Assembly: GCA_913061285.1 (NCBI GenBank)
Contig: CAJXVR010000019.1
Location: 1 to 42,913 of the forward strand
DNA length: 42,913 nucleotides
DNA from: an uncultured Verrucomicrobiota bacterium
Lineage (GTDB): Bacteria; Verrucomicrobiota; Verrucomicrobiia; Limisphaerales; AAA164-E04
Direction: 5' to 3'
The notes under the pieces are model-generated. The model saw nothing but the letters and a program-made list of their open reading frames with translations. It had not been told where the DNA came from and searched no databases. Positions 29,556 through 36,755 of this stretch are shown here, one piece after another (the first letter of the stretch is position 1; each line of letters starts with the position of its first letter). The position numbers and the translations under genes are program-made.

Positions 29556-32114
29556 ATGGCTAAATCCAGTTCCCATTCCTCAGATGCACCCGCGAGTTCC
29601 CCCTGGCGTATGCCCGGCCGGCATTCAAAGGCACCGAAACAGACCGATCGCAGCGCAGCTTCCGACTGGTGGTTAGACCAATCGATCGGCACGTTCAACA
29701 AAGGCGATCTCGTTCTAAACCGCTTCGAGATACAGCAATGCATTGGAAAAGGCGGAATGAGCCTCGTCTATCAGGCGTGGGACAGAAACCGCAAAGAAGA
29801 GATTGCCCTCAAGTTTCTCAGTCCTGCCCTCCTCCTTGAACCCGACGCTAAGGAACGATTCCTCAACGAAGCCCGCATTTCCATTCGACTCCAACACCCA
29901 TCGATCCTGCGTGTCTATGAAGTCCACGAAGATCAAGGGATCCACTTCCTCAGCATGGAGTTGCTTCGGGGAGAAAACCTGAGAGAACGAATTCTTCGCC
30001 GCAAGAGTGAGCAGCAAGCCATCAGCATTGAGGAGGGGCTTGATATTCTCGTTTCCGTGGCAAAGGCCTTGTCCTATGCGCACGCACACACCGTGCATCG
30101 CGACATCAAACCAGAGAACATTGGAATTCGTGAGGATGGACGGGTATTTCTCATGGACTTTGGGCTCTCCGAAGTTACGCGCCCAGGCGAAACCGATCAA
30201 CAACGTCACACTCTCTCGTACGTTCGCGTCGGCACGCCCTATTACATGGCCCCAGAGCAAATCAAACTTGCCCAACAAGGTGACGCGCGCTCGGATCAGT
30301 TCTCCCTAGCTGTCGTTGCCTACGAGATGTTCAGTGGAGACGTTCCGCTGGGTCTTTCTCGCCCGTTGTGCGAACGACTGCCTCCATCCTTCTCTCAGTT
30401 TGGCTCGGTCATTGATCGAGCCCTCTCGAACCGTCCACAGGCCCGATTCAAAGATATGAGCCACTTCGCAGAGGCTCTTGAGCGCAATGCCAAGCCGCAA
30501 CTGAACATCCGCCCATGGCTCAAGCACCACCAGAAGACACTTCAACTCGGCGTGTTCGCCCTCGTCGCGGTCACCATATTTCTTGCATCTTGGCTAGGCT
30601 TCAGGTGGGTCACTCAGCAATTAGCCGCGGACAAAAAAGCGTTCGAAAGAGCCAGAGAACACCTGGTCGCAATCGATCAAATGTCCTTGGAACTAGCAAC
30701 CCACTTTCGGGAAAAACGAGCGGAACTTGAATGGCTCGACAAAGAATTCAGGCTCGAACAACGAGCCTGGAATACAGGGATCACCAACCAAGTTCAATGG
30801 ACCAAACTCCTCACCACGTCGAACCGTCTCGCAAAGGCGAAATTTCTTTGGGACAAAATCCAACCAAATCTTTCCTCAAGAGACCTCCCAATCTCCGTCT
30901 CAATCTTAAAAGATCTCAGCGACGAGAACCAACAAACACCAAGCGCCGCTGAGCTGACAGAACGCGGAATCGCCCTCTCGAACGAGATTGTCGCCAGCCG
31001 TCTCCGTTTCGACGAACTGGAGGCCCGACTAGACGAAGAATTCGAAACCCATCGACTTCGCGAGCAGGTTTCCCTACTTAGGGCCATTCAACCTTCCCTT
31101 GACTGGCCGACACCATGGATCCCCTCAACAGACGACCCAACTCCCACCTTTGAGGCGTCCCGGCTAAAGCAAGTCCTCGAAACTCAGGCCAAGCAACACC
31201 TGACCGAGGCGACAGAGGCACTCGAAGCATGGAATGGCCTGTTTGGAAAGGAGGGAGCGCCTAACCTTTCCTTTCTCGGCAGTCCCAGCGAAGGACTCAG
31301 GCAAGCCGCTATCCTGACCGAGGAAGGAAATCTCGCTGCGGCCATTGCGTCCCGTATTGAGAGCACGAAACTCCTCCAGAAATGGACGGTTGAAGTTCGA
31401 GCCCTTCATCAGAGATCGGAAGCAAGCTGGAATAACAGCGAACACAAATTCGAAACGGACATGGGCATGCGATTTGTCAAACACCGAGGACGCTATTGGA
31501 GCATCTGGGAAACCCGAGTTATGGATTTCGCTCGCTACATTCAAGAATTTCCGGAACGCTCCCAAGTGGTCGGTGACTTTTGGCAGAACCCAGGCTATCC
31601 CCAAGGCCCCACGCATCCGGTCGTCGGGATCGATCAGGAAACAGCCGCGCATTTCGCAACTTGGATCGCCCACCGAATCCGTTTCAAATACAAGTCGCCA
31701 CTGGGGAGCCTACCTTCGACCAAACAGTGGAGACAACTGCTCCAAGACTTTGGTATCCAACCACGATTAGGTCTTTACCCCAATCGACCTGAGTGGAATT
31801 CAAATCACTTTACCCTCTACTACAGTGACCCTGAACTAGACCCCTCTCGCTACACGAGAGCAACTGGATTGCAACAAGCGCTCCCCATAGGCATCTTCGA
31901 TGCTACGGGCAACGTCTGGGAATGGTGCACCGATCTCTATGAGTTTCCAGCAGAATTCCGGGCTCACGCAGAACCAGATACCTGGGCACTGATGGGTGGC
32001 AACCCTTTCCAGCAAACCTCCTATCAATCTTACTCACCGCCCGCGCCAGACATTATCTGGGTGATTCAAAAACACACGATCGGGTTCCGGATCCTCTTAC
32101 AGATTCAACCTTGA
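29556..32114 (+). CDS. Transmembrane Ser/Thr protein kinase with C-terminal FGE-like domain
   Basis: An 852-aa protein, paralogous in layout to the preceding gene. The kinase domain (about 57-315) is complete: IGKGGMSLVY Gly loop, ALKFL Lys, HRDIKPEN (Asp183), MDFGLSE, and GTPYYMAPEQ activation segment. The first 55 residues are Ser/Pro-rich and polar. A membrane span lies at about 329-352 (LQLGVFALVAVTIFLASWLGF). A long helical stalk (360-600) precedes an FGE-like domain (about 630-850: DMGMRFV, GNVWEWCTDLYEF, TIGFRI). That domain too lacks the double Cys and keeps only a degenerate MGGNPF in place of RGGSW. It should be active on cytoplasmic Ser/Thr, perhaps the sigma factor, the 51-aa protein or the pseudokinase. 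Last gene of the operon, with only 21 bases before the convergent gene's end. Confidence 0.93.
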   Translation: MAKSSSHSSDAPASSPWRMPGRHSKAPKQTDRSAASDWWLDQSIGTFNKGDLVLNRFEIQQCIGKGGMSLVYQAWDRNRKEEIALKFLSPALLLEPDAKERFLNEARISIRLQHPSILRVYEVHEDQGIHFLSMELLRGENLRERILRRKSEQQAISIEEGLDILVSVAKALSYAHAHTVHRDIKPENIGIREDGRVFLMDFGLSEVTRPGETDQQRHTLSYVRVGTPYYMAPEQIKLAQQGDARSDQFSLAVVAYEMFSGDVPLGLSRPLCERLPPSFSQFGSVIDRALSNRPQARFKDMSHFAEALERNAKPQLNIRPWLKHHQKTLQLGVFALVAVTIFLASWLGFRWVTQQLAADKKAFERAREHLVAIDQMSLELATHFREKRAELEWLDKEFRLEQRAWNTGITNQVQWTKLLTTSNRLAKAKFLWDKIQPNLSSRDLPISVSILKDLSDENQQTPSAAELTERGIALSNEIVASRLRFDELEARLDEEFETHRLREQVSLLRAIQPSLDWPTPWIPSTDDPTPTFEASRLKQVLETQAKQHLTEATEALEAWNGLFGKEGAPNLSFLGSPSEGLRQAAILTEEGNLAAAIASRIESTKLLQKWTVEVRALHQRSEASWNNSEHKFETDMGMRFVKHRGRYWSIWETRVMDFARYIQEFPERSQVVGDFWQNPGYPQGPTHPVVGIDQETAAHFATWIAHRIRFKYKSPLGSLPSTKQWRQLLQDFGIQPRLGLYPNRPEWNSNHFTLYYSDPELDPSRYTRATGLQQALPIGIFDATGNVWEWCTDLYEFPAEFRAHAEPDTWALMGGNPFQQTSYQSYSPPAPDIIWVIQKHTIGFRILLQIQP

Positions 32115-32135
32115 GACGCGGACTCGCCTGAAGCC

Positions 32136-33491
32136 TTACTCCTCGACATCAATCACACGAAAACCCCGAGTTGAGTCAGCAGGCACAGAAAAGAACTGCT
32201 GGAACTTCCGACCGTCTCCCACGATTTCCTCCCCTTCATTCTCCCATTCTAGCAAGTCCACCGAAGATTGAATCCTATAGCGTCCACCCGGGAAGGTTTG
32301 AAACTCCACCTCAACCGCCGTCCGAATACTCAGGGCGAGATCCGGTTCTGGCTCAGGAAGGAGTTCACTCAGCGTGGCCTGTAGATCTGCCGAGGCAACG
32401 GCGTCCTCAAACACAAAGAATCGATGAAGCTCAGTGAAGCCACCATCGGAGGCATTGCTAAAAGAAAGCTCCAGACTGAACTCTCGCCCAGCGACTTCGA
32501 CCCGACGCTCAGACACGGGCACCTCCAACTGAACGATATCCGCACTCGCCTCTTGATCAGCGGAATTGGCCGTTGAAATAATTCGCAACGGGAAGCGGAA
32601 ACTCCTCAGGGCTGATCCTGGGAATTCAAGGAGCAACATAAGATCGAGCGTATCAGCCGCCGTGCCAGTTCGCACCGAGCCATTGAAATACTCAAACCGA
32701 CCAATCGTCGACGGGATACCGGTGATAGTCTCAAACTCAGCTCCATCAAAATGAAACCGATTCGGCTGCGCCCCTGGTGGCGGCTCTCCCCAGGTAAAGG
32801 TATCCGTTCCCTCGCCGTCGGTGATCGTCGTGTCCGAGCCAACAGGATTATCGAAGACTCCTGCCGAACGCCCACTCAGAACGTCCACGCGAGTAATCGT
32901 GGCGATTAGCTCAGCGGATGCCACCTGGCTTTCAAACACACTAAATTGATTCGCAATGCTAAACCCCTCAGCCGAAGTCCGTCCAAACTCTAGGCCCAGG
33001 ACAAACCGCTCATCAGCAACAAGGATCTCGGTTTCAGCAAAACGCTTCCCCAACGACACGGAATCAGCGCTCGACTCAGAGTTTTCACCATTGGTCGTCG
33101 AGCCCACAACAATCGGAAACACAAAGGTCTCGATCGTTTCATCCTGGAAGGCGAGCTGAATTTCTAGAGAAACGCTCTCTGGAGCCGATCCGATCGCGTT
33201 CTCTCCATTGCTATACTCGAAGGAACCGATGAGGAAGGGGCTATCAAGCTCCGCAGCAAAATCATTGCCCTCAAATCGAAAGAAACTAAGCACCTCCGAT
33301 CCCGGGCGAATTCGCCCCCAATCCAGCTGAACGCTTCCGACGCCCTCAACCAGCATCTCGGCTGGCCCGATCGGGTCCACAAATCGACCAGACGAGGCAC
33401 CCGAGAACGAGGCGGCCGAGAGAACTTCCAAACTACCCAGCACGAAGAAAGGCACCGCCCTCCAGAACAACAATGACCTCAGTCGCTTCAT
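32136..33491 (-). CDS. Exported tandem choice-of-anchor-K domain protein
   Basis: From ATG 33491 this is 451 aa. A TTG 27 bases upstream is in frame but leads the signal peptide less directly. Signal peptide about 1-25 (LFWRAVPFFVLGSLEVLSA). Two copies of the choice-of-anchor-K type domain follow (about 26-205 and 209-375). Each has SG.S.G.F..P.G, then G.G...WG, F.F.G..F, IG.FEY.NG and TxN..S.ADxVxL. A PEPEPD hinge leads to the recurrent C-terminal module (YRIQSSVDLLEW ... RGFRVI). The name reflects domains found next to varied sorting signals. I see no PEP-CTERM, VPxxP or Por signal here, so retention is unexplained. It is divergent from the lasso-type precursor genes. Confidence 0.8.
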   Translation of the reverse strand: MKRLRSLLFWRAVPFFVLGSLEVLSAASFSGASSGRFVDPIGPAEMLVEGVGSVQLDWGRIRPGSEVLSFFRFEGNDFAAELDSPFLIGSFEYSNGENAIGSAPESVSLEIQLAFQDETIETFVFPIVVGSTTNGENSESSADSVSLGKRFAETEILVADERFVLGLEFGRTSAEGFSIANQFSVFESQVASAELIATITRVDVLSGRSAGVFDNPVGSDTTITDGEGTDTFTWGEPPPGAQPNRFHFDGAEFETITGIPSTIGRFEYFNGSVRTGTAADTLDLMLLLEFPGSALRSFRFPLRIISTANSADQEASADIVQLEVPVSERRVEVAGREFSLELSFSNASDGGFTELHRFFVFEDAVASADLQATLSELLPEPEPDLALSIRTAVEVEFQTFPGGRYRIQSSVDLLEWENEGEEIVGDGRKFQQFFSVPADSTRGFRVIDVEE

Positions 33492-33568
33492 ACACGCGAT
33501 TCTGACGATCAGCGACAAAGGTGCAAGCCACGACTCAAGGACTTTGCCTCCCTATCCCAAGTCTTCAA

Positions 33569-33595
33569 TGTCGCACTATTACCAGCCACTGTCGC
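33569..33595 (+). promoter_or_regulatory. Paired TGTCGC motif upstream of the lasso-type precursor genes
   Basis: TGTCGC occurs at 33569-33574 and 33590-33595, 21 bp start to start, in the flank TCTTCAATGTCGCA. This is one base different from TCTTCGAATGTCGCA upstream of the sigma operon. An AT-rich ATAAATAATG follows the second copy. It is a candidate promoter or operator, leaving a 5' leader of about 150 bases before the first small gene. Confidence 0.45.
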
Positions 33596-33761
33596 ATAAA
33601 TAATGTACTAAATAGGCTTCTCACACCGCAATTTATCTCCCGACAGTCTCACGTCAGAAAACTTCTTTTTTCCTCTTGAAGAAATGAGAATTGCACCAGA
33701 TGTTTAGATAAAATCACCAGCCCAAACACCCCCACATTTCAAGCAGCGAAGAGAGTTTTCC

Positions 33762-33989
33762 ATGGATATGTCCGCTGAGACCCCAGATAAATCGTCTCCA
33801 ACAAAGAAGCCCTACATCACTCCGGTCCTGGAGTGCTTCGGGAGTATTTCCAATTTCACTACCGGGGGCAGCACGAAGAAAACGGAGTGGAAGTATAAGA
33901 GTGGCTCAAGTATGATGGGAATGGGCAGTAGTAGCGGAGGCACATGGACACAGAACATGTCAAAGAAGAAAAATGTCGTTAAGTCCTAA
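33762..33989 (+). CDS. Lasso-type RiPP precursor peptide 1
   Basis: A 75-aa precursor. Residues 18-33 fit the lasso leader signature YxxPxLxxxGxxxxxT exactly (Y18, P21, L23, G27, T33). The penultimate leader Thr33 and Thr34 are followed by a core starting GGSTKKTEW. Glu42 is core position 8, so a Gly1-Glu8 macrolactam of eight residues is possible, as in microcin J25 (GGAGHVPE). The predicted 41-residue core is longer than typical. Its tail is rich in Met, Gly and Ser (SSMMGMGSSSGG) and ends in a Lys-rich stretch that may be trimmed. GAGAG lies about ten bases upstream of ATG 33762. It is followed 17 bases later by a paralogue. No leader peptidase, RRE or cyclase gene is in the window. Confidence 0.8.
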   Translation: MDMSAETPDKSSPTKKPYITPVLECFGSISNFTTGGSTKKTEWKYKSGSSMMGMGSSSGGTWTQNMSKKKNVVKS

Positions 33990-34006
33990 GAGTCTTGATG
34001 TGAGGA

Positions 34007-34300
34007 ATGCGATCTCAGAAGCGAGCGGGAGAATTCCAATCGAGCGATAGTATTGTGAAGCCCAAGAAAGACGTGACTCAAGGAGCTCCCCGGAACCCGA
34101 ATCAGCAGAAAAAGAAACCTTACTCGCCCCCTGTCTTGGAGTGCTACGGCAAGATCAATAATTTTACCACCGGTGGCTCAGGAATGCGCAGTGAATTCGC
34201 CTGGAGGCGGGTGAGTTCAGGAATGGGAATGAACATGATGACCACCAAAGAATGCGTCCAAGTCCACATGGGTATGATGCGCAACACACAGCGGTGCTAG
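34007..34300 (+). CDS. Lasso-type RiPP precursor peptide 2
   Basis: A 97-aa precursor paralogous to the gene 17 bases upstream, sharing KKPY..PVLEC.G.I.NFTTGGS. The leader motif is at Y39, P42, L44, G48, T54. The core starts at G56 (GGSGMRSEFAWRR) with Glu63 at position 8. The predicted 42-residue core ends in a Met-rich tail containing Cys83, His87 and a terminal Cys97 (KECVQVHMGMMRN), which hints at metal binding or disulfides in addition to a ring. ATG 34007 directly abuts GAGGA, too close for an ideal ribosome site. GTG at 34055 (residue 17) would give an 81-aa form with an N-terminus nearer the length of its sister. The leader and core are unaffected by this choice. Confidence 0.78.
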   Translation: MRSQKRAGEFQSSDSIVKPKKDVTQGAPRNPNQQKKKPYSPPVLECYGKINNFTTGGSGMRSEFAWRRVSSGMGMNMMTTKECVQVHMGMMRNTQRC

Positions 34301-34506
34301 TCCCGTTGTTTCTCTGCTCCTTCTTCAATGCTTTGAGCAACTGAATTCAAGGCCTTTGCAGCGTGGGGCAAGCGACTCTCCGCCAAGCGGCGCCGCTTGC
34401 TTACTAATCCCCATCTCACCTGATGGCGTTGAGAAACAAGATTTCTTCAGCGAAGCCTCCCAACATAGCGTATACTACCCGTTCAATCACCCAAGTCTCG
34501 CTTGCT

Positions 34507-34683
34507 ATGAACGGAAAATCAGGTCAAACGTCGTCAGAAACCAAACAAATCGTAACACAATTCGAAATGGACTTTGTCGATGCCCCCAGCAAGCCCCGGT
34601 TTGACACTAAGCTCCAGTGCCGAATGGACTACCAACTCATCCGCGAAGCAGCCACGCCGCCCCTCCCTCCAAAGGGTTCTTAG
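34507..34683 (+). CDS. Doubtful 58-aa small ORF
   Basis: ATG 34507 opens a 58-residue polar frame (MNGKSGQTSSETKQIV at the N-terminus, ending PPLPPKGS). It could extend to ATG 34423 (86 aa). It has no ribosome site, no leader motif and no recognised domain. It is listed only because it lies directly downstream of the RiPP precursors on the same strand. Confidence 0.2.
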   Translation: MNGKSGQTSSETKQIVTQFEMDFVDAPSKPRFDTKLQCRMDYQLIREAATPPLPPKGS

Positions 34684-34736
34684 CGAGACAAGTTAAGCGG
34701 CACTCCAGAGCCTCGATCCTACACAAGATCGGTTAA

Positions 34737-34845
34737 AAAAGAAAAAGGAAGGGGGCCTCCCAGCCCCCTGGCGGGTTTCGCAGGTGGACTCGTTCGAGTC
34801 GAGAGGAAACCCTTAGGTCCCCACAGGACACCTGAAAACCCCGCC
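34737..34845 (-). ncRNA. Candidate structured small RNA with intrinsic terminator
   Basis: Read on the minus strand, a long stem comes first: 34845-34836 pairs with 34778-34770, continuing as CACCTG/CAGGTG, 34834-34829 with 34786-34781. It encloses a perfect hairpin GACTCG-TT-CGAGTC (34800-34787) and a smaller GTCC/GGAC stem (34829-34817; its GGAC overlaps the main stem by one base). One base later comes the hairpin GGGGGC-N6-GCCCCC (34768-34751), followed by a T-rich run (TTCCTTTTTCTTTTTT). This is the layout of an independent small RNA ending in a Rho-independent terminator. It resembles none of the RNase P, SRP, tmRNA or 6S consensus sequences I know. No clear promoter was found on the right. 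Confidence 0.45.
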
Positions 34846-35046
34846 GAAGTCAATAGTCGTCATCAACGAGGCCTGAAACATTGCGACCAAATCAGACTAT
34901 TCCGAGGAGTGCCGACAAGTCAGATGGACCGAAAAGAGCTGTCGCTGGCGTCGGGCTAGCGAGAGTCCATCGACGCCCGTCGACAAACGAAGAGGCCGCC
35001 AAGTTTGAATTTGTCAGCGTTTGTCTTTTCCTCAACAATTCGCAGT

Positions 35047-36378
35047 ATGAACCCAAGCAAATTTCGCCTCAGCCGTCGTCACTTCGTCAAATCGGCCGCA
35101 GCCCTGGCCGCAGCATCCACACTCCCCCCATGGTATCTCGAGGAGTGCCGCGCCCAAGGAACCGCCACACGCGCCAAATCAGCCAACGATCGCCCCAATA
35201 TCGCCCTCGTCGGCTGCGGGGGCATGGGACGATACGGGGCACGACTCTTTAGCGAGTTCGGCGATGTCGTTGCCGTTTGTGATGTCGATGACCTCAGGGC
35301 CGCCCAGGCTCAGAAGGAACATCCTGGATCAAAATGCTTCCAAGATTTTCGGAACCTCGTCGCCCAAAAGAACATCGACATCGTCATCTGTGGCACTGTG
35401 GATCACTGGCATACCCTGATCTCAATCGCCGCCATGCGCGCCGGAAAAGATGTGTATTGCGAGAAACCTCTCACCCTGACCATTGATGAGGGCAAGCACC
35501 TGATAGCCGCCAGCAAGGCGACCAAGCAACTCCTACAGACAGGAAGCCAACAACGAAGCGACAAGAATTTTCGACTGGCCTGTGAACTCGTTCGCAATGA
35601 CCGCCTCGGAAAGTTAACCCACGTCGATACCTTCCTCCCTTCAGGCCCCAAACAAGGCCCCTTCACCTCAATTCCTGTCCCGGCCACCTTTAACCACGAT
35701 TTTTGGTTGGGTAGTCGACCAACGGTTCCCTACATCAAAGAACAAACCCACGGATCCTTTCGCTATTTCTATAGTTATTCAGGTGGTACCATGACGGATT
35801 GGGGCGCTCATCACAATGATATCGCACTCTGGGGAATGGGAATGGAACACAGTGGCCCAACAAGCATTGAAGGCAAGGCCTTGGGCACGATGATCCCCGG
35901 CGGCTATACCGCTGCCAGCGATTATCGAATCAAATACACCTACGCCAATGGAGTCACCCATACCTGCCAAAGCACCAACGCAGATAGCCCCTCCGGTGGC
36001 GTCATCGAGAAGGGAGGGCAACGCCATGGAGTCCGATTTACCGGGGAGAACGGATGGATCTGGGTCACTCGCGGTGCAATCGAAGCCAGCGAACCTGAGT
36101 TCCTCACTGAACCACTGGATGGCAATGCCACGCGACTCTACGTGAGTAACAATCACCGTGCTAATCTCGTTGACTGCGTTCGAACTCGAAAAGCGCCCAT
36201 CTGCGAGACCAGCATTGGTCACCGCTCCGCAAGCGTTTGTCATCTCGGGGTAATTTCCATGCGTCTGGGTAGAAAACTGCATTGGGATCCTGAACTCGAA
36301 CAATTCACGAACGATGCGGAAGCAAACACCTGGTTGGCTCGGGAAATGAGAAACCCGTGGGGCTATGACTCGGTCTAG
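35047..36378 (+). CDS. Tat-exported Gfo/Idh/MocA family oxidoreductase
   Basis: A 443-aa protein from ATG 35047 (an in-frame TTG 42 bases upstream would place extra residues before the Tat signal). The N-terminus has SRRHFVKSAAALAAAS, a twin-arginine signal, so the folded, cofactor-loaded enzyme is exported. The Rossmann part begins near residue 50 (NIALVGCGGMGRYG) with an acidic residue after strand two (VCDVDD). It continues with the family's CEKPLTLTIDEG block holding the catalytic-type Lys, and a DWGAHHNDIALW motif containing the His expected in the C-terminal domain. Such Tat-targeted dehydrogenases are common in PVC bacteria and usually act on sugars or inositols. The substrate is unknown and no sugar-utilisation genes adjoin it. 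Confidence 0.93.
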   Translation: MNPSKFRLSRRHFVKSAAALAAASTLPPWYLEECRAQGTATRAKSANDRPNIALVGCGGMGRYGARLFSEFGDVVAVCDVDDLRAAQAQKEHPGSKCFQDFRNLVAQKNIDIVICGTVDHWHTLISIAAMRAGKDVYCEKPLTLTIDEGKHLIAASKATKQLLQTGSQQRSDKNFRLACELVRNDRLGKLTHVDTFLPSGPKQGPFTSIPVPATFNHDFWLGSRPTVPYIKEQTHGSFRYFYSYSGGTMTDWGAHHNDIALWGMGMEHSGPTSIEGKALGTMIPGGYTAASDYRIKYTYANGVTHTCQSTNADSPSGGVIEKGGQRHGVRFTGENGWIWVTRGAIEASEPEFLTEPLDGNATRLYVSNNHRANLVDCVRTRKAPICETSIGHRSASVCHLGVISMRLGRKLHWDPELEQFTNDAEANTWLAREMRNPWGYDSV

Positions 36379-36446
36379 GCTCGAGGACACGACAATCAGT
36401 TAAATCAATCCAATCAGCAAACGACTCGATCCATTCGCTCCGACAC

Positions 36447-36755
36447 ATGAATGCTCAAAACAATCGGTCTCGTCTCGCTCGCCAATTGGGAATCACCCTA
36501 TTCTTGGCCACAATCGCCTACGCTTGGGCGCAGGCACCCAGTAAGTCGACGCCTTCACTGGCTCACACTCCCAAAGCCTGGGAACACCTCGCGTTCGAAC
36601 ATCCCGGTGCCTCCATTCAAGGCGACCCAAAGTTAGCTCGAGAGATCAACCGACTCGGGAAGGAAGGCTGGGAACTCGTCGACGTCGAGATGTCCCAACA
36701 AGAAGGAACCACCACCGGGAAGACCTTCTTCTTTAAGCGCCCGAAGACACCCTAG
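36447..36755 (+). CDS. Small exported DUF4177-like protein
   Basis: A 102-aa protein with signal peptide (about 1-29, LGITLFLATIAYAWAQA). The mature part has WEHLAFEH, then EINRLGKEGWELVDVE and a C-terminal TFFFKRPK. This is the strand-helix-strand pattern of the small DUF4177 fold, in which 'lgkeGWElv' is the hallmark. The function of the family is not established. Its stop codon shares the tetranucleotide CTAG with the stop of the convergent methyltransferase gene, a four-base overlap of the two coding regions. Confidence 0.75.
   Translation: MNAQNNRSRLARQLGITLFLATIAYAWAQAPSKSTPSLAHTPKAWEHLAFEHPGASIQGDPKLAREINRLGKEGWELVDVEMSQQEGTTTGKTFFFKRPKTP

Larger units (their letters stand above)
34301..35046. 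other. Intergenic region between RiPP precursors and oxidoreductase, 746 bp
   Basis: It contains a 14-bp palindrome AAGCGGCGCCGCTT at 34385-34398, a weak small frame at 34507-34683 and a strongly structured segment at 34737-34845. From 34846 to 35046 nothing is recognisable apart from the expected promoter of the oxidoreductase gene. No lasso maturation gene or fragment of one was seen. Confidence 0.6.

Noticed and set aside
28771..32110. Sulfatase-activating enzymes (formylglycine generation)
   Set aside because: The catalytic Cys residues are missing from both FGE-like domains and no sulfatase gene occurs in the window.
34356..34683. A third RiPP precursor downstream of the pair
   Set aside because: None of the frames contains the YxxPxL...G...T leader or a Gly start followed by an acidic residue at 7-9. 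At most there is a doubtful small ORF.
34750..34845. Known riboswitch or housekeeping RNA (RNase P, SRP, tmRNA, 6S)
   Set aside because: I could not match any diagnostic consensus of these RNAs on either strand; only the structure and terminator are supported.
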